DNA from: Rufibacter immobilis
Lineage (GTDB): Bacteria; Bacteroidota; Bacteroidia; Cytophagales; Hymenobacteraceae
Direction: 5' to 3'
Assembly (NCBI RefSeq): GCF_003721565.1
Contig: NZ_RJJE01000009.1
Coordinates: 558,001-622,000, forward strand
DNA length: 64,000 bases
The position numbers were made by a program, and so were the translations under genes. Below, piece after piece: positions 6,873 to 15,171 of the stretch. The notes beneath the pieces were generated by a model, which was given only the letters and a program-made list of their open reading frames with translations, did not search any database and was not told the origin of the DNA. Each line of letters opens with the position of its first letter. The stretch's first letter is position 1.

Positions 6873-8726
6873 ATGGCATTTTGGAATAACTTATTTGGTA
6901 AGAAGCCGCCCCAGCAGGGGCAGCCGCAGCTTTCTGTACAGCAACGCGTCAGCGCATTGAAACACCTGCCCCCGTTTCTAAAGATGGTATGGCAAACCAA
7001 TCCGCGCATGGCTTTCCTGAACGTGGTATTGCGCCTTTTCAGGGCGGCGGTACCGGTGGCCGTGCTCTACGTGGGGCAGCTCATCATTGACGAGGTGGTG
7101 CGCCTTACCCAAAGCAACGAAAAAGAACTGAATTACCTGTTCACGCTGGTGGCCCTGGAGTTCGGTTTGGCCGTGGTCTCTGATTTCCTGAACCGGGGTA
7201 TCGCGCTCATAGATGGCCTGTTGGGCGATCTGTTCGCCAACCAGTCCTCCGTCAAACTCATGGAGCACGCCGCCGAATTGGACCTGGACCAGTTTGAAGA
7301 CTCGACGTTCTATGACAAACTGGAGCGTGCCCGCCGCCAGACCCTGAGCCGCACAGTTCTTATGAGTCAGGTGCTGGGGCAGATGCAGGACATCCTCTCC
7401 ATGATCTTTCTGGCGGCGGGTTTGGTTTCCTTCTACCCTTGGCTCCTGCTCCTGTTATTGGTGGCGGTGCTGCCCGCGTTTCTGGGCGAGTCTCACTTCA
7501 ATGAACGCAGCTATTCCCTGGTCCACGGTTGGACTCCCGAACGCCGCGAACTGGATTACCTGCGCCAAACCGGCGCCAGCGATGACACCGCCAAGGAAGT
7601 GAAGATCTTTGGGTTATCTGGTTTCCTCATAGACCGCTTCAGAACCTTATCTAACCAGTTTTACCAGGACAACAAGAAACTGGCTACCCGGCGGGCCGGC
7701 TGGGGCAGCGTGTTTGCCGCTCTGGGCAGCGCTGGGTACTACGGGGCGTACGTCTACCTCATTTTGCAGACGGTGCAGGGGCAGGTGTCTTTGGGGCAGC
7801 TCACCTTTCTCTCTGGTTCCTTCATGCGCCTGCGCGGGCTGCTGGAAGCCGTGCTCAACCGGTTCACCAGCGTGGCCGAAGGGGCGCTCTACCTCCAGGA
7901 CTTCTTCGATTTCTTTGAGTTACAACCTAATATCCGCCGTCTGGCCTCGGCCCCGCCCTTCCCTAAACCTATCCGTGAGGGCTTTACGTTTGAGAATGTA
8001 GGGTTTAAGTACCGCAACGCGGAGAAATGGGCCATCCGGAACCTCAGTTTCACCTTACGGGCCGGGGAGAAATTAGCCTTGGTGGGCGAAAACGGCGCGG
8101 GCAAAACGACCATGGTTAAGCTCCTTTCCCGCCTCTATGACCCCACTGAGGGCCGCATCCTCCTGGACGGCATAGACCTGCGTGAATATGACCCCGCAGA
8201 CCTGCGCCGCGAGATTGGGGTCATATTCCAAGATTTTGTGCGGTTTCAGATGAGCGCGGGCACCAACATTGCCATTGGCCGCATTGAAGAGAAAGAAAAC
8301 CAACCCCGCATTGAAACCTCGGCGCGGCAAAGCTTGGCAGACACAGTGATTGCCAAACTTCCGCAGGGCTATGAACAGGTCATTGGCCGGCGCTTCAACA
8401 GAGGTGTAGACTTATCAGGAGGCGAGTGGCAGAAGATTGCCTTAGGCCGGGCCTACATGCGCGATGCCCAGCTCCTCATCCTGGATGAGCCCACCGCCGC
8501 CCTGGACGCCCGCGCCGAGCACGAGGTTTTCCAGCGTTTCTCAGAGCTCACCCAGGGCAAAACCGCCGTGCTCATCTCGCACCGCTTCTCCACCGTTCGC
8601 ATGGCCGACCGGATTTTGGTCATCGAGAACGGGCAATTTGTAGAGATGGGTTCGCATGAAGAACTAATCGCCAAAGGCGGAAGGTATGCGGAGCTGTTCC
8701 GTTTGCAGGCGAAGGGGTATTTGTAA
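6873..8726 (+). CDS. ABC exporter, fused membrane and ATPase domains
   Basis: 617 residues. An N-terminal type-I exporter membrane domain with about six helices (~55-340) is followed by an ATPase domain (~370-610). Walker A GENGAGKT is at ~405, the signature LSGGEWQK at ~514, Walker B LLILDEPTA at ~533 and the switch His in LISHRFST. The signature motif reads GGEW rather than GGQ, a variant frequent in lipid/peptide half-exporters. Such half-transporters act as homodimers in the inner membrane exporting lipids, peptides or drugs; the substrate cannot be told. It stands alone, not in an operon. ATG 6873 precedes a short cytoplasmic Gln/Pro-rich tail. Confidence 0.9.
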   Translation: MAFWNNLFGKKPPQQGQPQLSVQQRVSALKHLPPFLKMVWQTNPRMAFLNVVLRLFRAAVPVAVLYVGQLIIDEVVRLTQSNEKELNYLFTLVALEFGLAVVSDFLNRGIALIDGLLGDLFANQSSVKLMEHAAELDLDQFEDSTFYDKLERARRQTLSRTVLMSQVLGQMQDILSMIFLAAGLVSFYPWLLLLLLVAVLPAFLGESHFNERSYSLVHGWTPERRELDYLRQTGASDDTAKEVKIFGLSGFLIDRFRTLSNQFYQDNKKLATRRAGWGSVFAALGSAGYYGAYVYLILQTVQGQVSLGQLTFLSGSFMRLRGLLEAVLNRFTSVAEGALYLQDFFDFFELQPNIRRLASAPPFPKPIREGFTFENVGFKYRNAEKWAIRNLSFTLRAGEKLALVGENGAGKTTMVKLLSRLYDPTEGRILLDGIDLREYDPADLRREIGVIFQDFVRFQMSAGTNIAIGRIEEKENQPRIETSARQSLADTVIAKLPQGYEQVIGRRFNRGVDLSGGEWQKIALGRAYMRDAQLLILDEPTAALDARAEHEVFQRFSELTQGKTAVLISHRFSTVRMADRILVIENGQFVEMGSHEELIAKGGRYAELFRLQAKGYL

Positions 8727-8816
8727 TCTGGCTTTAGCTGGGTTATAAATTAGGATAATAAAATATATTACTTTATTTTATCATCATTGTATAACTATTT
8801 AACCCCCAATAATCTT

Positions 8817-9182
8817 ATGAAAAAGAATTATGTACTTTTAGCCGTCCTATTGGTAAGCATCACAGCGTTTGTTTGCTCCTCCTTTATCAGTTTTAAAACT
8901 GAATCTATGACCAACTCCGGTGTGGTTTACCTTGATGTCCAATATTGGGGCTATATGGGAGGTACTGCATCTATTCAAAATACAGACACAGGACAAACAT
9001 ACCAAATAGTAGCCCCAGACACCCAAGGTTCTGTAGATGTACCCTATGGCAACTACGTGGTTACAAGTTGTTCCAATAACTACTGTGAACGAGGTCTCAT
9101 TAATGAATCTACTCCTATAGGCACCACCTTCACCCTTGACGGTGACAATCCAAGTTATGGCCTTTACACCCGTTGTTACTAA
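8817..9182 (+). CDS. Small secreted protein of unknown function
   Basis: 121 residues from ATG 8817 (MKKNYVLLAVLL), chosen because it gives a clean signal peptide; an in-frame ATG 30 bases upstream would put ten polar residues before it. The signal peptide runs to ~residue 25. The mature part has a beta-rich, carboxypeptidase-regulatory-like flavour (VYLDVQYWG, ASIQNTDTG, VDVPYGNYVV) and three Cys in its C-terminal half (SCSNNYCERG, TRCY) that could form disulfides. I recognise no family. It is AT-richer than its neighbours and sits alone between the ABC exporter and MFS genes. Confidence 0.7.
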   Translation: MKKNYVLLAVLLVSITAFVCSSFISFKTESMTNSGVVYLDVQYWGYMGGTASIQNTDTGQTYQIVAPDTQGSVDVPYGNYVVTSCSNNYCERGLINESTPIGTTFTLDGDNPSYGLYTRCY

Positions 9183-9246
9183 AGCACTGATCCAACAGAA
9201 AAAGCTTTGATAACTTATTCAGCTTTTAGAAGCATATTACTCTAGC

Positions 9247-9284
9247 CGTTTAGGGCCTGTTTTTGGAAAAACAGGCCCTAAACG
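9247..9284. repeat. Hairpin repeat copy 2
   Basis: Arms CGTTTAGGGCCTGTTTTT / AAAAACAGGCCCTAAACG are near-perfect. It ends one base before the stop codon of the minus-strand MFS gene. Confidence 0.9.
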
Positions 9285-9285
9285 T

Positions 9286-10464
9286 TTATGCCTCGGCCCG
9301 CTTGGGGAACCGGCCCAGCAGCACGTACAGGAAGGCCACCAGACACAGCAGCGACGCTCCCCAGAACACGTACGGAATTGAAGAGAAGTCATTGCCGTAG
9401 ATCCAGCCGGCGGCGAAGGCCCCTATGCCTATCCCCGCCTCCAGTGCGATATAGACGGTGGCCATGGCGCGGCCGCGGCGGTCAGCGTGGCTCAGGTCAA
9501 TGGCCCAGGCGTAGAGCGTGGGCGAGTTCATGCCCGTCCCGATGCCGTATAGAACCGCCGCCCCCAGAAATAGCGTCTTCGTCTCGGCCAGGCCCAGCAG
9601 CAGCATGGAGGCGGCCATGGTAAACGTAGAGAACCGGAGCATGGCTACCCGCCCGTAGCGGTCAGAGGCCCGTCCGGCCAGGAACCGCACCCCAATAGAC
9701 GCAACGGTGTAAAAGGTAAAGAACAGCCCTTTGTTGGCGATGCCCAGGTGCTGGCTGAAATCTGGCGTAACGGTAAGAACTGCGCCATAACAGAACAGCG
9801 TGAGCAGCATCACCAGAAAGGGCGGCATCACCTTGGGTTCAAAGATCTCGTCGCGCCGGATGCGCAGGAGCCCCAGCCGGAACCGCTGCGGTTGCGCCAG
9901 AGTTTCCTTCAGGTTCACCAGCACCAAAATGGAAAGCAGGGCCATGCCCGAAGAACAGTAGAAAAGAGCGTTCAGGGAAAAATACCGGCTGAACTCCCCG
10001 CCAATGGCCGGACCGGCCGCCAAACCCAGACTTCCGGCCAACCCGAATATCCCGATGGCGGCTCCCCGTTGCTCCAGCGGCACAATATCCGCAATATACG
10101 CCGACTCGCCCGTGGGCGTGAACCCTGTGGAGAACCCGTGTACCAGCCGCAGCAGCAGAAACGCGAAGACGGTGGTAATTAAAGGGTACAGCAAACTACA
10201 GAGAATACACACCGCCACCCCAAAATACATGACCGGCAGTCGGCCCACGGTATCGGTCAGTTTGCCGCTGAACGGGCGCGAGAGCCCCGCCGTGAGCGTG
10301 AACAGGCCAATGATGTAGCCTTTGTAGTCAGCGCCGCCCAGGTGGGTGAGGTAATTGGGAAGCTCTGGGATGATCATGTTAAAGCTGGCCGAAAACAGGA
10401 AAGAACTCAGGCACAGCATCCAGAAGCGGAAAGAGTAAACAGGGGCAGCAGACGTCGTCATCAC
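9286..10464 (-). CDS. MFS transporter
   Basis: 392 residues, twelve predicted membrane helices. The motif-A-like loop GKLTDTVGRLPVM lies between helices 2 and 3, and its second-half counterpart is RASDRYGRVAML. It resembles drug/metabolite efflux members (YfcJ/YhhS-like). The substrate is unknown. A hairpin repeat lies just after the stop and another in the divergent gap before the HEAT/cyclophilin gene. The upstream sequence has only an imperfect TAnnTTTG match (GACCTTTG), so expression signals are unclear. Confidence 0.87.
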   Translation of the reverse strand: MMTTSAAPVYSFRFWMLCLSSFLFSASFNMIIPELPNYLTHLGGADYKGYIIGLFTLTAGLSRPFSGKLTDTVGRLPVMYFGVAVCILCSLLYPLITTVFAFLLLRLVHGFSTGFTPTGESAYIADIVPLEQRGAAIGIFGLAGSLGLAAGPAIGGEFSRYFSLNALFYCSSGMALLSILVLVNLKETLAQPQRFRLGLLRIRRDEIFEPKVMPPFLVMLLTLFCYGAVLTVTPDFSQHLGIANKGLFFTFYTVASIGVRFLAGRASDRYGRVAMLRFSTFTMAASMLLLGLAETKTLFLGAAVLYGIGTGMNSPTLYAWAIDLSHADRRGRAMATVYIALEAGIGIGAFAAGWIYGNDFSSIPYVFWGASLLCLVAFLYVLLGRFPKRAEA

Positions 10465-10502
10465 GGGCGCAAAGGTCAGTAAATTTCCCGCAAGGTGGTT
10501 GC

Positions 10503-10540
10503 CGTTTTAGCCCTGTTTTTAGAAAAAGAGCCGCTAAACG
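10503..10540. repeat. Hairpin repeat copy 3
   Basis: Imperfect arms CGTTTTAGCCCT / GAGCCGCTAAACG around TTTTTAGAAAAA, in the divergent gap between the MFS transporter and the HEAT/cyclophilin gene. Confidence 0.75.
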
Positions 10541-10619
10541 GTATTTTCCGTAGGCTTCCTTCCGGCTGGGCTACGCACACTCAACACTCTTTTGTATCTT
10601 CCCTGCTCATACCCATTTT

Positions 10620-12563
10620 ATGAAGAACTCCCTCAGAACCGCAGCTTTCCTGTTGCTGCTTGCCACCTCCTGCCAACCCGCTCCCCAACAAAGCCGCCAA
10701 GGCCAGGTGAACAAGTTCCAGGATGTCACCCTCCGGAAAATCCATACGCTTCAGGATGAACGCAAAACCCAGGAGCTGCTCCCGTTCCTGCAACGCCCCG
10801 AGACCATGTACCGGCAGGAAGCCGCGTTGGCCTTCGGTTCTGTGCAAGACACCCTGGCGCTTCCGCAGTTAACCCCGCTGCTGCAAGACACAGAGGCTTC
10901 GGTGAGGAAAGCTACGGCCTATGCGTTGGGCCAAATGGGCAGCGCCGCCGCGGAGCCCGCTTTGATGGAGGCCTTCCAGCGGGAACAAGACCCCGCCACC
11001 CGCACCGAGATCCTGGAAGCCTGGGGCAAGTGCGCCACCCAAACCGGACTGGACATGATGTCCAGGTATACCGCACAACCTCCGCTTGAGGCCGCGCAGG
11101 CCTGGGCGCTGTACCGGGCGGGGCAACGAAAGTTAGAGTACAGTTTGGCAATAAAGAAAGCGACCGCGCTCTTGCAGGCCAGCCCAGAAGAAGCCCGCGC
11201 CGGGGCCGCCCAGTTTCTGGCCCGAACACCCAAAATAGACCCTAGCCCAGCTAAAGCGCAGCTATTTCAGGTACTGGCCCAAGATCCCAGCGCCCATGTG
11301 CGCATGGCCGCCGCTTTGGCGGTAAGCAAGATGAAAGACACTACCGGAGTAGCCCAGGCCATTACCAAAGCTCTGCTCCAGGATGCTGATTACCGGGTGC
11401 GGCTCTCGGCCGTAAGACCCTTGTACCAACTGCCTTACTCCGCGGTGCAAGCCGCCGCCTGGCAAGCGCTCCAGGACAAGCACCCGCACGTGGCCCTCAG
11501 CGCCGCGGAGTACTTATCGGCGAAAGCTCCTGCCACTGAAGCCAGACGCTTAGCGGAGGCTGCCGCCCAACAGCCGGACTGGCGGGTACGGGCCACCCTT
11601 TATGGGGCGGCGCTGGCATCTGCTCCGGTCAATCAGAAACGGGAAGTGGGACAGCAGATACAGCAACGGTTTACCGCCGCCAAAAGCCCCTATGAAAAAG
11701 CTGCGCTGCTTACGGCCCTCAGCAAAGACCAGACGCAGTACCCGTTTATTGAACAGCAAACGTTTGGAGCCAAGCACCCCGCCATCAGTACTACGGGGCT
11801 GGAGGCCTTGGTAGCCATTAGAGGGCAGAAAGACTTTGCGGCAGCCAGCGCCCCTGCGTTTGAGCAACTGTTCCAGCGGGCCATTGCCTCCGGCGATGTG
11901 GCCATGGTAGGCATTGCCGCCGGTGCCCTCCGCAACCCCGACCTGAACCTGAAAAGCACCTATCTAGACCGCACCTTTCTCACCCAGGCCCGCGACAAAC
12001 TCACCCTGCCGCGCGACATGGAGACCTATCTGGAATTGCAGAAAACCCTGGATTATCTGGAAGGGAAAACCGCCGCACCCACTCCGCCCACGCCCTACAG
12101 CCACCCCATTGACTGGACGCTGGTGAACAAGCTGAAGAAGGGCCAACAGGCAAAGCTGAAAACCTCCAAAGGCGATATAATTTTTGAATTGCTGGTGGAA
12201 GACGCGCCGGGTTCGGTGGCCAATTTTGTGGAGCTGCTGGAGAAAGGCTTTTACAACGGCAAGACCTTCCATAGGGTAGTGCCCAATTTTGTGGCCCAGG
12301 GCGGCTGCCCCCGCGGCGACGGCTGGGGCTCTACTGACTACGCCATCCGCTCAGAGTTCGCTGACCTGAACTACCAGGAAGGCTACGTAGGCTTGGCCAG
12401 CGCCGGCAAAGACACCGAAAGTTGCCAATGGTTCATCACCCACTCCCCCACCCCGCACCTGGACGGCCGCTACACCATCTTCGCCCGCGTGGTGAAAGGC
12501 ATGGACGTGGCGCATCAGTTGAATATTGGGGATAGGATTGAGAAGGTGGAGTTGGTGAAGTAG
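10620..12563 (+). CDS. HEAT-repeat lipoprotein with C-terminal cyclophilin domain
   Basis: 647 residues. The signal peptide ends in a lipobox (LLLATSC, Cys19), so it is a lipoprotein of the envelope. Residues ~60-480 are tandem HEAT/ARM-like helical repeats (AALAFGSVQD, VRKATAYALGQMG, VRMAAALAVSKM and similar). Residues ~500-645 are a cyclophilin-type peptidyl-prolyl isomerase (FHRVVPNFVAQGGCPRGDG, SCQWFITHSPTPHLDGRY, FARVVKGMDV). It probably acts as a periplasmic folding factor with a protein-binding scaffold. The active-site Arg is present in FHRVV. It is monocistronic and preceded by a hairpin repeat. Confidence 0.88.
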   Translation: MKNSLRTAAFLLLLATSCQPAPQQSRQGQVNKFQDVTLRKIHTLQDERKTQELLPFLQRPETMYRQEAALAFGSVQDTLALPQLTPLLQDTEASVRKATAYALGQMGSAAAEPALMEAFQREQDPATRTEILEAWGKCATQTGLDMMSRYTAQPPLEAAQAWALYRAGQRKLEYSLAIKKATALLQASPEEARAGAAQFLARTPKIDPSPAKAQLFQVLAQDPSAHVRMAAALAVSKMKDTTGVAQAITKALLQDADYRVRLSAVRPLYQLPYSAVQAAAWQALQDKHPHVALSAAEYLSAKAPATEARRLAEAAAQQPDWRVRATLYGAALASAPVNQKREVGQQIQQRFTAAKSPYEKAALLTALSKDQTQYPFIEQQTFGAKHPAISTTGLEALVAIRGQKDFAAASAPAFEQLFQRAIASGDVAMVGIAAGALRNPDLNLKSTYLDRTFLTQARDKLTLPRDMETYLELQKTLDYLEGKTAAPTPPTPYSHPIDWTLVNKLKKGQQAKLKTSKGDIIFELLVEDAPGSVANFVELLEKGFYNGKTFHRVVPNFVAQGGCPRGDGWGSTDYAIRSEFADLNYQEGYVGLASAGKDTESCQWFITHSPTPHLDGRYTIFARVVKGMDVAHQLNIGDRIEKVELVK

Positions 12564-12711
12564 TATAAAGACACACATATCAAGTAGCAAGACTTTCTCT
12601 CTTCTTTGTCATTCTGAAAGAATCTTGTGGGCGAGCCAGTAAAGTAGTTTCAATAACTGCTACTTGTCAATCTTCAAATTAATGTAACTTTTGATTTAAA
12701 ATATTATTAAG

Positions 12712-13791
12712 ATGCCCCATCTGATAGATGCATTTGATGATTATAATGACTTCAGCCGAACCCGATATTACATCATCTGTTTTAATAGGCTACCTTCCAG
12801 TATCAGTTTTGAGACAGCCTTTAAAGAGAACAAAGAATCCATGGGATTGGTAATAGCTTCTCTTGATTTTGAAATACATAAGCTTACAGAAGTATTCAAA
12901 CATTGGAACACAGAGGATGACAAAGACTCAGATTCTTCTAAAGACTTTCCTTACCAGTATCTGTTGAAAAGCACGGAGAAGGATCTGCTTATTTGGCTTT
13001 CCTTGTCAAATAATGAACTGCATGTTGAGTTTTTGTATGATGCAACTGATTTGAATCTAGAGCGCGAAGTAATCTCCTTGAATAAAACTTTACGTGATGA
13101 ATTTGGCACCATCAAGGCTCCCACCTTTAAAGTATTGACATACAACTCTAAATATTTTGACACAGAAGACGTCAAAAGTGAGTTTCTTCAGGTCAACATA
13201 AATGATAATTACAATGATGACTTTCATGAGATCAACACCATCATAGAAAATGCTCTGGGGCAGGAAAAGTCAGGGCTGATCTTACTGCACGGGGCGCCTG
13301 GCACTGGAAAAACCTCTTATATAAAACACCTTCTCTCCAAGTTCCACGAGAACAGCTTCATCTTTGTGCAGAATGAATTTGTCAAGGATTTACTGAACCC
13401 AGATTTCATCTCTTTCCTATTGAAGAACCGAAATGCTATTCTGGTGATAGAAGATGCCGAAAAAGTAATCACCACAAGAGAAAGCATCAGTGAAAACTCA
13501 GTGGCATCTACTATTCTGCAACTCACGGACGGGCTTTTCAGCGACTATCTGAACATCAAGATTATCTGCACCTTCAACACAAACATAGAACGAGTAGACA
13601 AAGCCTTGCTCCGTAAAGGCCGCTTAATTGCCAACTATGAGTTTAAGCCCCTTACAGCAGAGAAATCAAATAAACTGCTGCAGGCACTAGGATTTAGCTC
13701 TAAAGAAGCAGAGATGTCGCTCGCTGACATATTTAATTTTGAAGAGAAATCGTTTGATACAGCAAGTCCCAAGAAGAAGATTGGTTTTTAA
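12712..13791 (+). CDS. AAA family ATPase
   Basis: 359 residues, cytoplasmic, clearly AT-richer than its neighbours. The N-terminal ~170 residues are of unknown fold and acidic. An AAA core follows: Walker A GAPGTGKT (194-201), Walker B ILVIEDAE (243-250, with the ED order instead of DE), sensor-1-like TFNTN (~287-291) and arginine-finger region LLRKGR (299-304). The fold resembles single-gene BCS1/FtsH-like AAA proteins. It stands alone with a strong terminator after it. The AT bias suggests acquisition. The upstream TAACTTTTG is one base longer than a standard -7 box. Substrate unknown. Confidence 0.8.
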   Translation: MPHLIDAFDDYNDFSRTRYYIICFNRLPSSISFETAFKENKESMGLVIASLDFEIHKLTEVFKHWNTEDDKDSDSSKDFPYQYLLKSTEKDLLIWLSLSNNELHVEFLYDATDLNLEREVISLNKTLRDEFGTIKAPTFKVLTYNSKYFDTEDVKSEFLQVNINDNYNDDFHEINTIIENALGQEKSGLILLHGAPGTGKTSYIKHLLSKFHENSFIFVQNEFVKDLLNPDFISFLLKNRNAILVIEDAEKVITTRESISENSVASTILQLTDGLFSDYLNIKIICTFNTNIERVDKALLRKGRLIANYEFKPLTAEKSNKLLQALGFSSKEAEMSLADIFNFEEKSFDTASPKKKIGF

Positions 13792-13808
13792 TCGTTCTCC
13801 TAATACAT

Positions 13809-13848
13809 AAAAGCCGAAGCCGCTCCAAATGAAGCGGCTTCGGCTTTT
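13809..13848. terminator. Bidirectional terminator
   Basis: A perfect 16-base stem (13809-13824 with 13833-13848), AAAAGCCGAAGCCGCT, with an 8-base loop, between the convergent AAA ATPase and rsmG genes. Confidence 0.85.
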
Positions 13849-13858
13849 ATTATATTCT

Positions 13859-13894
13859 GTTTAGCGGCTCTTTTTCTAAAAACGGCCGCTAAAC
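13859..13894. repeat. Hairpin repeat copy 4
   Basis: Arms GTTTAGCGGC / GCCGCTAAAC around TCTTTTTCTAAAAACG. It ends three bases before the rsmG stop and sits beside the separate terminator at 13809-13848. Confidence 0.9.
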
Positions 13895-13897
13895 ACT

Positions 13898-14539
13898 TTA
13901 TGCCGTAGGATGCTGCGGCACGAATACCACTTTCTTCGTCTCGAAGAATTCTTCCTGAAAATAGGCATTCAAATCAAACACTTCGTGGACTAAACCAGAT
14001 TCGGCTAATTCTTCGGATAAGTCGCCGCCTTTAAGGTAGTACAGTCCCTGACCGGGCACCGATTCTTTTTTGAAGCTGAACTGAATCCACTGGTAGAAAG
14101 TAGCCAAGCGCGCCACGGCCCGGCTCACAATGAAATCATATTTCTCAGGCACCTGCTCGGCGCGGGTGTGGGAGGCTTTCACGTTGTGCAACCGCAGCTC
14201 CTGCGCAATTTCCTGCACCACATGTATCTTCTTGCCAATAGAATCTACCAGGTGGAACTTCACCTCGGGGAACAGGATGGCCAGGGGCAAACCCGGCAAA
14301 CCGCCGCCCGTGCCCACATCCATGACGCTGGTGCCCGCCGGGAACTGCACCACTTTGGCAATGCCTAATGAATGCAAAAGATGGTTCACCACCAAGTTGT
14401 CCATGTCTTTGCGGGAGATAACGTTGATCTTGGTGTTCCACGCAACATACAGTTCGGCCAGACGCTCAAACTGCCGCTGCTGCTCTGCGGTGAGTTCTGG
14501 AAAATAGTGGGTCAGGATATGGGCAGAAGTTGAATTCAT
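13898..14539 (-). CDS. rsmG: 16S rRNA (guanine527-N7)-methyltransferase
   Basis: 213 residues from ATG 14539. It methylates G527 of 16S rRNA with SAM. The SAM-binding loop DVGTGGGLPGLPLA and the downstream FIVSRAVARL match RsmG/GidB. The open frame continues upstream to 14767, but that part is translated from a hairpin repeat and the GAGTCTCC repeat, and a TATATTTG promoter box (14552-14545) lies inside it, so the ATG at 14539 is chosen. The transcript would have almost no leader. Confidence 0.93.
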   Translation of the reverse strand: MNSTSAHILTHYFPELTAEQQRQFERLAELYVAWNTKINVISRKDMDNLVVNHLLHSLGIAKVVQFPAGTSVMDVGTGGGLPGLPLAILFPEVKFHLVDSIGKKIHVVQEIAQELRLHNVKASHTRAEQVPEKYDFIVSRAVARLATFYQWIQFSFKKESVPGQGLYYLKGGDLSEELAESGLVHEVFDLNAYFQEEFFETKKVVFVPQHPTA

Positions 14540-14544
14540 AGGCT

Positions 14545-14552
14545 CAAATATA
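14545..14552 (-). promoter_or_regulatory. Promoter -7 box of rsmG
   Basis: Minus-strand TATATTTG five bases upstream of the rsmG ATG, implying a leaderless or nearly leaderless transcript and supporting the short start. Confidence 0.55.
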
Positions 14553-14617
14553 CGACTGAAAGAGTTCTGAGTGGTGGGTTCTGCCTCCTGAGTTGCAAAC
14601 CAATGGCCCCCAACTTT

Positions 14618-14657
14618 ACGTTTAGGGGATCTTTTTGGAAAAAGAGCCCCTAAACGT
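14618..14657. repeat. Hairpin repeat copy 5
   Basis: Arms ACGTTTAGGGG / CCCCTAAACGT around ATCTTTTTGGAAAAAGAG. With copy 6 it brackets the GAGTCTCC-type repeat at 14662-14780. Confidence 0.88.
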
Positions 14658-14661
14658 AACA

Positions 14662-14780
14662 GCGTCGCTGCACCCACGTCTCTGGCAAACGTCGTTTCGC
14701 TGCGCGGCAGCGAGGGTAGCCTGGAGACTCCCCCCTCATCCAAAGGCACGAGTCTGGAGACTCGCACCAGCAGCCTTATT
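14662..14780. repeat. GAGTCTCC-type dispersed repeat, locus A
   Basis: Contains TCGCTGC...GCAGCGAGGGTAG, GGAGACTC, AAAGGCACGAGT and CTGGAGACTCG in the same order as the second half of locus B (35414-35586). Together with hairpin copies 5 and 6 it fills the 632 bases without a gene between rsmG and the sigma factor. Nothing coding is convincing here. Confidence 0.75.
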
Positions 14781-15057
14781 TGAGCGGTTTACAACTATGG
14801 AATGTCAGCTATATTAAATTTCAAACTAGAAAAGCCCTTACTAAACGCACCTATTCCAGTCTTTCCCTAGAGCGCCTCGCTTGTGGCCAAGTAAGAAAGA
14901 AACTAAACGCCAACTGCACTAGCCTGGCCGCAAGGGCAGTGCGAGAGGGGAAGACGGGGCCCCGCAGCCGTGAGCGCTTACCAGAAAAGATGAAACAACA
15001 CAGCCCATAAAGCCACAGACAAGCCGCAAACCCAAGGCATCAGCCAGATACAATCCT

Positions 15058-15095
15058 GTTTAGGGGCTCTTTTTCCCAAAACGCCCCCTAAACGC
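15058..15095. repeat. Hairpin repeat copy 6
   Basis: Arms GTTTAGGGGC / GCCCCCTAAAC around TCTTTTTCCCAAAAC, downstream of the sigma factor gene. Confidence 0.88.
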
Positions 15096-15100
15096 AAAAG

Positions 15101-15136
15101 CAGCAAAAAACAGAAAGCAGCCCCTAAAGGCTGCTT
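15101..15136 (-). terminator. Terminator of the glycosyltransferase/sigma operon
   Basis: Stem AAGCAGCC / GGCTGCTT (15115-15122, 15129-15136), followed on the minus strand by TCTGTTTTTT, 35 bases after the sigma factor stop. Confidence 0.75.
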
Positions 15137-15171
15137 CCCATCAACGCTAAAATACTATCTTAAAAAACCCC

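Noticed and set aside
14780-15010. A 76-codon frame in the repeat-rich gap after rsmG
   Set aside because: Arg/Ser-rich with no start signal, lying next to dispersed repeats; not a credible gene.
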